A DNA stretch of 5,688 nt from Candidatus Gastranaerophilales bacterium (GCA_944323495.1 CALUSZ010000111.1:1-5688); one strand, 5' to 3'; shown: positions 1 through 5,049, numbered from the stretch's first letter. Translations and numbers: made by a program. The notes: generated by a model from the letters alone, not told the origin.

Positions 1-33
1 TTTTTTTATAAAATATTTGAAAAATATTTTTTT

Positions 34-126
34 ATGTTCAAAACTTTTAAGTTTTCTACATTTTTTCTACAAGTTTTGAACATGAAGAAATCCAGTATTC
101 ATAACCATTTCAGATAGTTTTGAACA
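34..126. repeat. Triplicated TGTTCAAAACT motif, one copy inverted
   Basis: Bases 34-46 and 71-83 form a perfect 13-bp inverted repeat (ATGTTCAAAACTT and its complement) separated by 24 bases. The core AGTTTTGAACA recurs as a direct copy at 116-126, 44 bases after the copy at 72-82. Between the inverted arms, TTTTCTACA occurs twice (52-60 and 63-71), exactly 11 bases apart. The arms are AT-rich and the loop is long, so this is not a terminator. It looks more like a set of protein-binding sites, perhaps for a gene to the left of the window. Confidence 0.55.
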
Positions 127-180
127 AATAGTAGCAGCTTAAGAAGAAGATTAAGAATTATATAAATAATTAATAAATAT

Positions 181-206
181 ATATTAATAATAATTATTAT
201 TAATAT
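181..206. repeat. Perfect 26-bp A/T palindrome
   Basis: A perfect palindrome with no spacer, made only of A and T (half-site ATATTAATAATAA), centred between bases 193 and 194. In sequence this AT-rich such palindromes can arise by chance, so no function is claimed. It could form a cruciform or an easily melted site. Confidence 0.5.
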
Positions 207-324
207 TTTAAATTTCTAGCAGTTGAAATAGTTAAAAATATTCTCTTTTTATTAATGCAGAAATTATATTACAGTATTAGGTTATAAAAAGGCTGATATT
301 AATATAATTAATCTTACTTTATTC

Positions 325-369
325 CTTCATTTTTTCTTCTTTTAAGCATCAAAAGAAGAAAAAACGAAG
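325..369. repeat. Inverted repeat with 19-bp arms, T-rich/A-rich
   Basis: The left arm (325-343, pyrimidine-rich on the plus strand) pairs with the right arm (351-369, purine-rich) with one mismatch (A329 opposite C365), across a 7-base loop AAGCATC. A further AAAAGAAGAAAA-like tract follows at 371-385. The arms are A-U rich in RNA. It could be a weak bidirectional terminator or a transcript-end hairpin, but it lacks a GC-rich stem. Confidence 0.5.
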
Positions 370-399
370 CAAAAAAGAAGAAAAATGCTGTTGTTTTCT

Positions 400-527
400 A
401 CGCCCTTACGGGCGTGAGATTAAATAGATGCAGCAGGCAAGCCTGCACTTTTCGCTCGCTATCGTTATGCTTACGCATAACACGCTCACGGCGCTGGATT
501 TGTTAGTAGTGTGGAGCTTGCTCCACA
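400..527. repeat. GC-rich cluster of four perfect hairpins, possible structured RNA or intergenic repeat
   Basis: Four perfect dyads lie within 128 bases. They are ACGCCC/GGGCGT (400-405/410-415, 4-base loop), GCAGGC/GCCTGC (433-438/441-446, 2-base spacer), GTTATGC/GCATAAC (464-470/475-481, 4-base loop) and TGTGGAGC/GCTCCACA (510-517/520-527, 2-base spacer). In addition CGTGAG (413-418) pairs with CTCACG (485-490) and could enclose the two middle hairpins, in competition with the first. Read on the minus strand, both 4-base loops are GTAA, a GNRA tetraloop, and the second dyad closes with CTTG, another stable tetraloop. That favours an RNA made from the minus strand, downstream of the phosphoesterase stop at 534. 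No U-tract follows the hairpin nearest that stop, so it is not a standard terminator. It may be a dispersed intergenic repeat. Confidence 0.55.
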
Positions 528-533
528 AAAAAA

Positions 534-1289
534 TTAATTTAAAACTATAATTTCAGGAATAGAACAAAACCTTATCGGAAGTATGCTTGTTCCTAAACCT
601 TTAGTTATTATCATTTTGTTGTGTGTTTCATTTATTATTCCCCTTGAAAATTTTGAACCATATTTTGATGGAACAATAGGAGCTCCTAAAAATGGAATGT
701 AAACCTGACCACCGTGAACATGACCTGCTAAAATTAAATCAACTTTTTCCTCTACATCATAATAAATATCCGGACTGTGAGATAAAAGTATTCTTGGAGA
801 TTCCGTATCTTTTAAAGCAGATTCAATATCAGGATAACCGGTCTGCATATCTTCAACGCCTGCAATATAAATATTTTCAAACTTTGTGTTTGAATTAAGT
901 AAAACTTTTATTCCCTCTTTTTCTAAAGCACTTTTAACCCTGTCTCTGTTAAACCATCCGTCATGATTACCTAATACAGTAATAACCGGAGATTTAATCC
1001 TTCCCAAAATCTCTGCCTGCTCTTCAATGGACAAAGTATACTTTCCATCATGACCCTTTATAAAATCTCCGCCAAGCAAAACTAAATCAGCTTCTTCATC
1101 ATTAATAGTATTAACTATTCTTTCTAATCTTTTTTTCTCAACTTTTGATATATGAAAATCACTGGCAAAAATAATTTTTATATCTCCAAGCTCCGGAATA
1201 CTGTATCTTTTTATAATAAGAAGATTTGGTTCTATAAAAAATGACCAGATAAATAACAATACACAAATTATTAAAAAATACTTAAACAT
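534..1289 (-). CDS. Membrane-anchored metallophosphoesterase (YkuE/YaeI/LpxG-like)
   Basis: A 251-residue calcineurin-like metallophosphoesterase. Residues 3-19 form one hydrophobic N-terminal membrane segment, followed by the catalytic domain. All family motifs are visible: D44-x-H46 (SDFH), GGD75, GNHD (N108, H109, D110), H171 in LSHSPD, and GHVHGG with H190 and H192. These residues form a two-metal site. The C-terminal block GLGTS..PIRF..IPEI is typical of the YkuE/YaeI group. Some relatives (LpxG of Chlamydia) cleave UDP-2,3-diacylglucosamine in lipid A synthesis, and others have unclear substrates. The sequence does not decide, so I leave the substrate open. The start codon has no strong ribosome binding site. 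The gene is divergent from ferritin, with 59 bases between the start codons. Length is normal for the family. Confidence 0.92.
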   Translation of the reverse strand: MFKYFLIICVLLFIWSFFIEPNLLIIKRYSIPELGDIKIIFASDFHISKVEKKRLERIVNTINDEEADLVLLGGDFIKGHDGKYTLSIEEQAEILGRIKSPVITVLGNHDGWFNRDRVKSALEKEGIKVLLNSNTKFENIYIAGVEDMQTGYPDIESALKDTESPRILLSHSPDIYYDVEEKVDLILAGHVHGGQVYIPFLGAPIVPSKYGSKFSRGIINETHNKMIITKGLGTSILPIRFCSIPEIIVLN

Positions 1290-1300
1290 AAAAATATCTT

Positions 1301-1306
1301 ATCATA
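1301..1306 (-). promoter_or_regulatory. Candidate -10 box for the phosphoesterase gene
   Basis: On the minus strand this reads TATGAT, five of six matches to TATAAT, 11 bases upstream of the start codon. No good -35 is visible. If used, the leader would be only a few bases long, which would fit the absence of a ribosome binding site. Weak support. Confidence 0.25.
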
Positions 1307-1311
1307 ATTTG

Positions 1312-1340
1312 TGCTAGAATATATTAAAAAGAATAGGAGG
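1312..1340 (+). promoter_or_regulatory. Extended -10 promoter and ribosome binding site for ferritin-rnhB
   Basis: TGC-TAGAAT (1312-1320) is an extended -10 element with five of six matches to TATAAT. It is followed at 1335-1340 by a full AGGAGG Shine-Dalgarno sequence, 8 bases before the ATG at 1349. No convincing -35 is seen, as is common for extended -10 promoters. I saw no obvious 19-bp Fur-box palindrome. Confidence 0.5.
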
Positions 1341-1348
1341 GTATTTGT

Positions 1349-1858
1349 ATGATAAACGAAAAATTACAAGAAGCTTTTAATGACCAGATAAATAAAGAGT
1401 TCTATTCAGAGTACCTTTATCTTGCAATGAAGGTTTATTTTCAAGAACTAAATTTACAAGGATTTGTAAATTGGTTTGATGTACAGGTTCAGGAAGAACA
1501 CGCTCACGCTATGGGAATGGTTAATTATTTAAACGACAGGGGCGGAAAAATAGATTTGCGCGCAATAGAAAAACCTGTTGTTGAAGGTAATACTCCATTG
1601 GAAGTTTTTGAACATGTTTTAAGACATGAAGAATACGTTACATCAAGAATTAACTATGTTATGGATATAGCGGAAGAAGTTAAAGACAGAGCTGCAATGC
1701 ACCTGCTTGACTGGTATATAAAAGAACAGGTAGAAGAAGAAGCTAATGTAGGAGGAGTTCTTGCTACACTAAGACTAATTGGAGATGATAAAAAAGCACT
1801 TTTAATGCTTGATAAGGATTTAGCTACAAGAACATTTGTCGCACCGGTAATTGGATAA
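1349..1858 (+). CDS. ftnA: Bacterial non-haem ferritin
   Basis: A 169-residue ferritin, which would form a 24-subunit cytosolic shell that oxidises Fe(II) and stores it as ferric mineral. The di-iron ferroxidase ligands fall at the same residue numbers I know from E. coli FtnA: E17, E50, H53, E94 and Q127, with Tyr24 nearby. The extra bacterial third-iron-site glutamates E49, E126, E129 and E130 are also present, so the protein should be catalytically active. There is no haem-ligand methionine at position 52 (Ala here), which separates it from bacterioferritin. The ATG is set by an AGGAGG 8 bases upstream. Its stop is one base before the rnhB ATG, so the two genes are probably co-transcribed. 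Length is normal for the family. Confidence 0.96.
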   Translation: MINEKLQEAFNDQINKEFYSEYLYLAMKVYFQELNLQGFVNWFDVQVQEEHAHAMGMVNYLNDRGGKIDLRAIEKPVVEGNTPLEVFEHVLRHEEYVTSRINYVMDIAEEVKDRAAMHLLDWYIKEQVEEEANVGGVLATLRLIGDDKKALLMLDKDLATRTFVAPVIG

Positions 1859-1859
1859 T

Positions 1860-2489
1860 ATGTCATCAGAAGAATTATTTGAATTTGATAAAAGCTTTGA
1901 TAAGCAAATAATAGGAACAGACGAGGCCGGCCGCGGACCCGCGGCCGGCGGCGTGTTCGCATCTGCCGTACAGTTTGAAAAAATTACTCCTGCTCTGATT
2001 AAAGATCTGGAAGTTTTAAATGATTCAAAAAAGTTATCTCAAAAAAAGCGTGAATCTATTTATGATGTAATAAAAAATAATACTCTTAATAAAATAGTAT
2101 GTGTAGAAGTTGATGAGATAGAAAAGATTAATATTTTGAATGCTTCATTAAAAGCAATGAATATGGCTTGTTCTTCCATAATAAATTCTGACTCATATGT
2201 TCTTGTAGATGGGAATAAATTAATAAAGAACTTTTCTTACCCGCAGCAATATGTAATAAAAGGTGACTCGAAATCTGCCTCAATAGCTGCGGCAAGTATC
2301 TTAGCAAAAGTAACAAGAGACAGATATATGCAAAAACTTCATGAAGAATTTCCAATGTATAATTGGGCAAAAAACGCAGGTTATTTAACAAAAGAGCATC
2401 TTGATGCAATAGATAAATACGGTCTTTGTAAATACCACCGTCCGTCTTTTTTAAGAAAACATTTTGAAAAACAGTTAAGTTTGATATAA
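1860..2489 (+). CDS. rnhB: Ribonuclease HII
   Basis: A 209-residue RNase HII, which cuts 5' of ribonucleotides embedded in DNA and helps remove RNA primers. The acidic catalytic residues are all present, numbered from the ATG at 1860: D21 and E22 in TDEAGRG, D117 in LVDGN, and D136 in KGDSKS. The GRG loop (24-26) and the Tyr in NAGYLT, which together recognise the RNA-DNA junction in this family, are intact. DSKKLS and a C-terminal KYHRPSF are also typical. An in-frame TTG at 1851 would overlap the ferritin stop. I prefer the ATG, one base after that stop, with translation coupled to ferritin because no clear Shine-Dalgarno is present. The catalytic-motif codons are unusually GC-rich (see the inverted repeat at 1926-1949). 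The GG in GPAAGGV replaces the more usual GP. Confidence 0.95.
   Translation: MSSEELFEFDKSFDKQIIGTDEAGRGPAAGGVFASAVQFEKITPALIKDLEVLNDSKKLSQKKRESIYDVIKNNTLNKIVCVEVDEIEKINILNASLKAMNMACSSIINSDSYVLVDGNKLIKNFSYPQQYVIKGDSKSASIAAASILAKVTRDRYMQKLHEEFPMYNWAKNAGYLTKEHLDAIDKYGLCKYHRPSFLRKHFEKQLSLI
1926..1949. repeat. Perfect GC-only inverted repeat inside rnhB
   Basis: GCCGGCCGCGG (1926-1936) and its exact complement (1939-1949) are separated by just AC. The repeat sits in the codons for the AGRGPAAG part of the catalytic loop of RNase HII. Of the 14 codons from 1920 to 1961, 12 end in G or C, whereas neighbouring codons mostly end in A or T. Confidence 0.85.
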
Positions 2490-2521
2490 AAAATACCTCG
2501 CATTTTGCGAGGTATTTTTTT
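2488..2521. terminator. Bidirectional intrinsic terminator between rnhB and the pilin gene
   Basis: A 14-bp perfect stem with core ATACCTCGC / GCGAGGTAT (left arm 2488-2501, right arm 2507-2520) has a 5-base loop ATTTT. It carries a run of seven T on the plus strand and six on the minus strand. It lies directly after the rnhB stop (2487-2489) and directly after the convergent pilin stop (2523-2525), so one hairpin can end both transcripts. Confidence 0.93.
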
Positions 2522-2522
2522 G

Positions 2523-3245
2523 TTATTGATAAATAACTTTTAGATTGTTTTCAAAAATAGACCCCGCACAGCCTGTGCCCTTGCCTACATAGTTTTCATT
2601 ACAGCCAAAATCACCTTTTGTAGAAGTATATTTACGGTTTTCATCATTCTGTAACCAGGCATACGTATTGCTTCCAGCAGGTATAACCTGCCCGCTTTTG
2701 TCTATAAATAATAAAAATATATCTTTACCTACAGTATTTGGTTTAACTTTTATTCCATTTATATCTAAATAAATAGTAGCAAATCCGCCTTTAAATGAGC
2801 CTTTTTTGGTGTATGTATTAGTGACATTTTGATTATTTCCATATACCCATATTAATATAGTTATATTATCCGCAAAATGAAATTCTTTAAAGTTTCTCCA
2901 GCCCATACTACTGGTACTGCTGTCATTATAATAATTAAAAGCAGGACTAATATTACTACCATCAAAAGTATCTGTTTCGTAAGAGCTGCCACTAATATAT
3001 GTCGAAAGTTTTTCAAGATAATCATTAGTACTCTTTTCAGTAATTTTAGACAAGTCTGTCGCTTCTTCATCTTTTAAGATTGATTCATTAGCAAGTTCTA
3101 AAGTAGATACCACTTTAGCTAAAGTCGGCCCCACTTTAGCCGTACCTGCATTCTGTACGAGAGCCGGTGCAGTCAATGCCGCAACAACACCGATAATTCC
3201 AAGTGTAATCAATACTTCTGCTAACGTGAATCCAAATTTTTTCAT
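2523..3245 (-). CDS. Type IV pilin-like / pseudopilin protein, copy 1
   Basis: A 240-residue protein with a class III prepilin signal: a short basic leader MKKFG, then FTLAEVLITLG. Prepilin peptidase should cut between G5 and F6, leaving Glu at mature position 5 and a hydrophobic helix (about residues 6-30) that anchors and assembles the subunit. The globular part has a D161-x-N-G...K-P-N...G-x-D175 segment, resembling Ca-binding loops of GspG-type pseudopilins, then GSNTYAW. Near the end, two cysteines ten residues apart (C215, C226) may form a disulfide loop before the common tail GSIFENNLKVIYQ. AGGAG lies 7 bases upstream of the ATG. It is a divergent paralogue of the gene at 3500-4198. 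Whether it is a pilus subunit, a minor pilin or a secretion pseudopilin cannot be told, since no assembly ATPase, prepilin peptidase or secretin gene is in view. Confidence 0.88.
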   Translation of the reverse strand: MKKFGFTLAEVLITLGIIGVVAALTAPALVQNAGTAKVGPTLAKVVSTLELANESILKDEEATDLSKITEKSTNDYLEKLSTYISGSSYETDTFDGSNISPAFNYYNDSSTSSMGWRNFKEFHFADNITILIWVYGNNQNVTNTYTKKGSFKGGFATIYLDINGIKVKPNTVGKDIFLLFIDKSGQVIPAGSNTYAWLQNDENRKYTSTKGDFGCNENYVGKGTGCAGSIFENNLKVIYQ

Positions 3246-3272
3246 ATAAGCTCTCCTAAAATGTATTACTTT

Positions 3273-3326
3273 TTATGTAACTTAATACATATTCTGTTAC
3301 ATAAGATTATAATATCATATTAACAA
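3273..3326 (-). promoter_or_regulatory. Promoter and operator-like dyad of pilin copy 1
   Basis: On the minus strand a -35-like TTGTTA (3321-3326) is followed after exactly 17 bases by TATGTA (3298-3303). TATGTA lies in the left arm of a perfect dyad, TTATGTAAC-N14-GTTACATAA (3273-3304). The same arrangement precedes pilin copy 2. A perfect TATAAT also sits at 3306-3311 just upstream of the dyad and could be the real -10. The dyad overlapping the -10 and the likely start of transcription is the classic place for a repressor or a DNA-bending regulator. Confidence 0.55.
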
Positions 3327-3421
3327 GGGTTTGTGAATCCTTAGTTTTTTATTTTTATAATATTTTGCCATAAAATTTTTTCAATAACATATGAACTAAA
3401 TATTTAATTATAGTAAACCAT

Positions 3422-3475
3422 TTGACATTTTTAATTTACCCTGTTATGTAACATAATATGTATTAAGTTACATTA
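3422..3475 (+). promoter_or_regulatory. Promoter and operator-like dyad of pilin copy 2
   Basis: A consensus -35 TTGACA (3422-3427) stands 17 bases before TATGTA (3445-3450). TATGTA is part of the dyad TTATGTAAC-N14-GTTACATTA (3444-3475; one mismatch in the right arm). This 32-base element matches the complement of 3273-3304 at 30 of 32 positions, and it ends 24 bases before the ATG (27 in copy 1). Confidence 0.55.
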
Positions 3476-3499
3476 GAAATGAAAGGATGGTTTAAATAT

Positions 3500-4198
3500 A
3501 TGAAGAGAATGGGGTTTACGCTTGCAGAAGTATTGATTACACTTGGAATTATCGGTGTTGTTGCTGCATTAACTGCGCCGGCTCTCGTACAAAATGCCGG
3601 TACAGCTAAAGTTGGACCTACATTGGCTAAAGTGGTATCTACTTTAGAGCTTGCTAATGAACAAATCTTAAAAGATGAAGAAGCTACTAAATTAAGCAGT
3701 GTGGCGGAAAGTATTGATGAATATATGGAATTCTTATCAAAATATATTAGTGGAAGTTCATATAATACTGATAAATTAAGTTATAAATCATTTACTCCTG
3801 AACTTACAATATATGATAAGAGTAGTACATGGGGAATGAATGGTGGTAAAGAATTTAAATATTCAGATGGTATTTCAATAATTTTGGGTAATAAAGATAG
3901 TGTGGACTATGAACACAAAGGTTCTTTTAAAGGGCAATATTCATGTATGTTTATTGATATAAATGGAATAAATACAAAACCTAACAGTATAGGAAGAGAT
4001 GTATTTATATTTTATATGGATGACAGTGGACAAGTTGTTGTACCAGGTAGTAACACATATGCTTGGCTTATGAACAATGAAACTTTTAAATATTCAAGCT
4101 CTGGAAGTCCGTTTACCTGTAATGAAAAAGAAGTTTTAATCGGTTTTGGTTGTGCCGGCTCTATTTTTGAAAACAATCTAAAAGTTATTTATCAATAA
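3500..4198 (+). CDS. Type IV pilin-like / pseudopilin protein, copy 2
   Basis: A 232-residue paralogue of the minus-strand pilin. From the ATG at 3500 it reads MKRMG then FTLAEVLITLG, so leader length and the predicted G5/F6 prepilin peptidase site match copy 1. An in-frame ATG at 3479 would add seven residues, but it has no ribosome binding site, whereas AAAGGA (3482-3487) precedes 3500, though at a long 12-base spacing. Residues 6-30 form the hydrophobic assembly helix. The DINGI..KPN..GRD loop (about 153-167), GSNTYAW and the paired cysteines C207 and C218 are shared with copy 1. C149 is extra. The first ~63 and last ~15 residues are nearly identical to copy 1, while the middle (about 64-140) is much diverged. 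It is followed by its own terminator at 4220-4252. Its exact role is unknown. Confidence 0.87.
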   Translation: MKRMGFTLAEVLITLGIIGVVAALTAPALVQNAGTAKVGPTLAKVVSTLELANEQILKDEEATKLSSVAESIDEYMEFLSKYISGSSYNTDKLSYKSFTPELTIYDKSSTWGMNGGKEFKYSDGISIILGNKDSVDYEHKGSFKGQYSCMFIDINGINTKPNSIGRDVFIFYMDDSGQVVVPGSNTYAWLMNNETFKYSSSGSPFTCNEKEVLIGFGCAGSIFENNLKVIYQ

Positions 4199-4219
4199 AA
4201 TAATTAAACTTTATGCACT

Positions 4220-4252
4220 AAAAAGGCGGTATCTCATAACTACCGCCTTTTT
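4220..4252. terminator. Intrinsic terminator after pilin copy 2, probably bidirectional
   Basis: A perfect 12-bp stem AAAAAGGCGGTA / TACCGCCTTTTT (4220-4231 and 4241-4252) with a 9-base loop lies 22 bases after the pilin stop. Five T end the hairpin on both strands, so it can also serve the convergent small-gene operon ending at 4282. Confidence 0.92.
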
Positions 4253-4281
4253 CAATATTAATTCGGTCGTAACCTTATGTT

Positions 4282-4584
4282 TTACTTTGCAAATTCACCG
4301 GTATAAAAACTCATAAGATTTGCCAACCTGTGCTGTTTTTCCGCAGCACGTTCAATACTTTCTTTGATTTCATTTAGTTCTTTTAATAATGTATTTAAGT
4401 CTTTGCGTCGTCTGCTCTCTAGGCGTGCCTCCTTATTAAACTGATTGTCTGATTTTCGGGTGTTTAAACCCGCAGCTGTTTGATTGACCTCCTTTGCTGA
4501 TGTATTGTCATTAATTTCGTCCAAATCGATTTCTATCCAATTTGGAGAAAAACACTTGTTTTCATATGTCTTTTTATTATTCAT
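4282..4584 (-). CDS. Small hypothetical protein with C-terminal coiled-coil-like helix
   Basis: 100 residues, not recognised. The N-terminal half (about 1-50) is polar and rich in Asn, Asp, Thr and Lys, probably disordered. Residues 52-62 are basic (KEARLESRRRK). Residues 63-92 alternate Leu/Ile with Glu/Lys in a heptad-like pattern (LLKELNEIKESIERAAE), suggesting an amphipathic or coiled-coil helix and oligomerisation. There is no signal peptide or membrane segment. A strong AAGGAG lies 5 bases before the ATG and overlaps the stop codon of the upstream gene (TAAGGAG), so the pair is certainly an operon and probably translationally coupled. It ends close to the shared terminator at 4220-4252. 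The tight Shine-Dalgarno and coupling are the main reasons to believe it is real; no function is proposed. Confidence 0.72.
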   Translation of the reverse strand: MNNKKTYENKCFSPNWIEIDLDEINDNTSAKEVNQTAAGLNTRKSDNQFNKEARLESRRRKDLNTLLKELNEIKESIERAAEKQHRLANLMSFYTGEFAK

Positions 4585-4593
4585 ATGTACTCC

Positions 4594-4767
4594 TTAATAG
4601 TTTTTTGCAGGCTTAGTTTTGCTTACCAAATTTGAAACAAGCCAGACAAAATTAGCTACAAAGTTTTTGCATTCCAAATAATCCCTTCTAACTTTCTGAT
4701 ACTCTTTTGAGTTGAAATCAAATGTTGTCATCTCTGAGTATTCAATTAATGCTTCGTGTTCGTCCAT
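4594..4767 (-). CDS. Very small hypothetical protein, first gene of the operon
   Basis: 57 residues from the ATG at 4767, not recognised. The frame stays open to an upstream TTG at 4785, but AAGAGG (4774-4779) lies 6 bases before the ATG, which sets the start. The N-terminus is acidic (MDEHEALIEYSE), the middle is charged and aromatic (EYQKVRRDYLE), and residues 36-48 form a short hydrophobic stretch FVANFVWLVSNLV. That stretch is too short for a sure membrane helix but is consistent with an amphipathic or membrane-touching one. It ends KTKPAKNY. Its stop TAA is part of the ribosome binding site of the next gene. Its size and pairing resemble small regulatory or two-component toxin modules, but no motif supports that. 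It is transcribed away from ftsZ. Confidence 0.62.
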   Translation of the reverse strand: MDEHEALIEYSEMTTFDFNSKEYQKVRRDYLECKNFVANFVWLVSNLVSKTKPAKNY

Positions 4768-4810
4768 CACATACCTCTTAATCAACAGCGGGGTAAATGT
4801 AATTTATCCT

Positions 4811-4829
4811 GTTAGTTAAAACTACTAAC
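4811..4829. promoter_or_regulatory. Short dyad, possible operator of the small-gene operon
   Basis: GTTAGT and ACTAAC flank seven bases, about 44 bases upstream of the ATG of the 57-residue gene. It lies where a promoter for that operon would be, but I cannot find a good -35/-10 pair there. Six-base arms could be chance. Confidence 0.25.
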
Positions 4830-5049
4830 CCCTTTTTATGCACTTTTTGTTTTGCTTTCTTTTTGCTTACATTTTTGTTAACGGCATTTTTTTTGAAAAC
4901 TTTAGGGTTTTTATTAATATCGTTACAATTATTTACAAAAATAGGCTCAAAGCCCTATAAATACATGCTTTTTTCATGTAAACTTATATTAAATTTACCG
5001 GCTTTATAACTTTACATTTGTCTCTATTTAAAATAGTATGTTAATATAG

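Larger units (their letters stand above)
1..533. other. Gene-free AT-rich region with many repeats
   Basis: I see no convincing coding sequence here on either strand; the longest frames are about 40 codons and lack ribosome binding sites. The first ~390 bases are extremely AT-rich and carry a triplicated 11-base motif, a 26-bp palindrome and a 19-bp-arm inverted repeat. Bases 400-527 switch abruptly to a GC-rich cluster of hairpins. No DnaA box matching TTATCCACA, tRNA or CRISPR repeat was seen. The region lies downstream of the minus-strand phosphoesterase, so part of it may be that gene's 3' untranslated region. The gene to the left is outside the window. Confidence 0.7.

Noticed and set aside
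82..117. Short ATG frame of 11 codons at the left edge
   Set aside because: No ribosome binding site, stops after 11 codons; explained by the repeat.
1..533. Possible replication origin
   Set aside because: AT-rich with repeats, but no DnaA boxes and no dnaA/dnaN or gidA neighbours in view.
428..550. 40-codon plus-strand reading frame through the hairpin cluster
   Set aside because: No ribosome binding site; composed of the hairpin sequences; overlaps the end of the well-supported phosphoesterase on the other strand. Probably a by-product of the repeat.
692..898. Plus-strand frame inside the phosphoesterase gene
   Set aside because: Antisense to a gene with all catalytic motifs intact; no start signals and no recognisable protein features.
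1654..1962. Minus-strand frame of about 100 codons across the ferritin-rnhB junction
   Set aside because: Antisense to two well-supported genes; its Arg/Pro-rich start is just the GC-rich rnhB patch read backwards.
2128..2409. Minus-strand frame inside rnhB
   Set aside because: Antisense shadow of RNase HII, with a low-complexity Leu-rich translation.
2861..3077. Frames on both strands inside pilin copy 1
   Set aside because: Shadows of the pilin gene; no ribosome binding site or motif.
4838..4960. 40-codon plus-strand frame, Phe-rich hydrophobic peptide
   Set aside because: No ribosome binding site, and the hydrophobicity follows simply from the T-rich tract.
4933..4977. 14-codon minus-strand frame (MKKACIYRALSLFL), leader-peptide-like
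   Set aside because: No Shine-Dalgarno, far from the next gene, and no attenuator structure linked to it.
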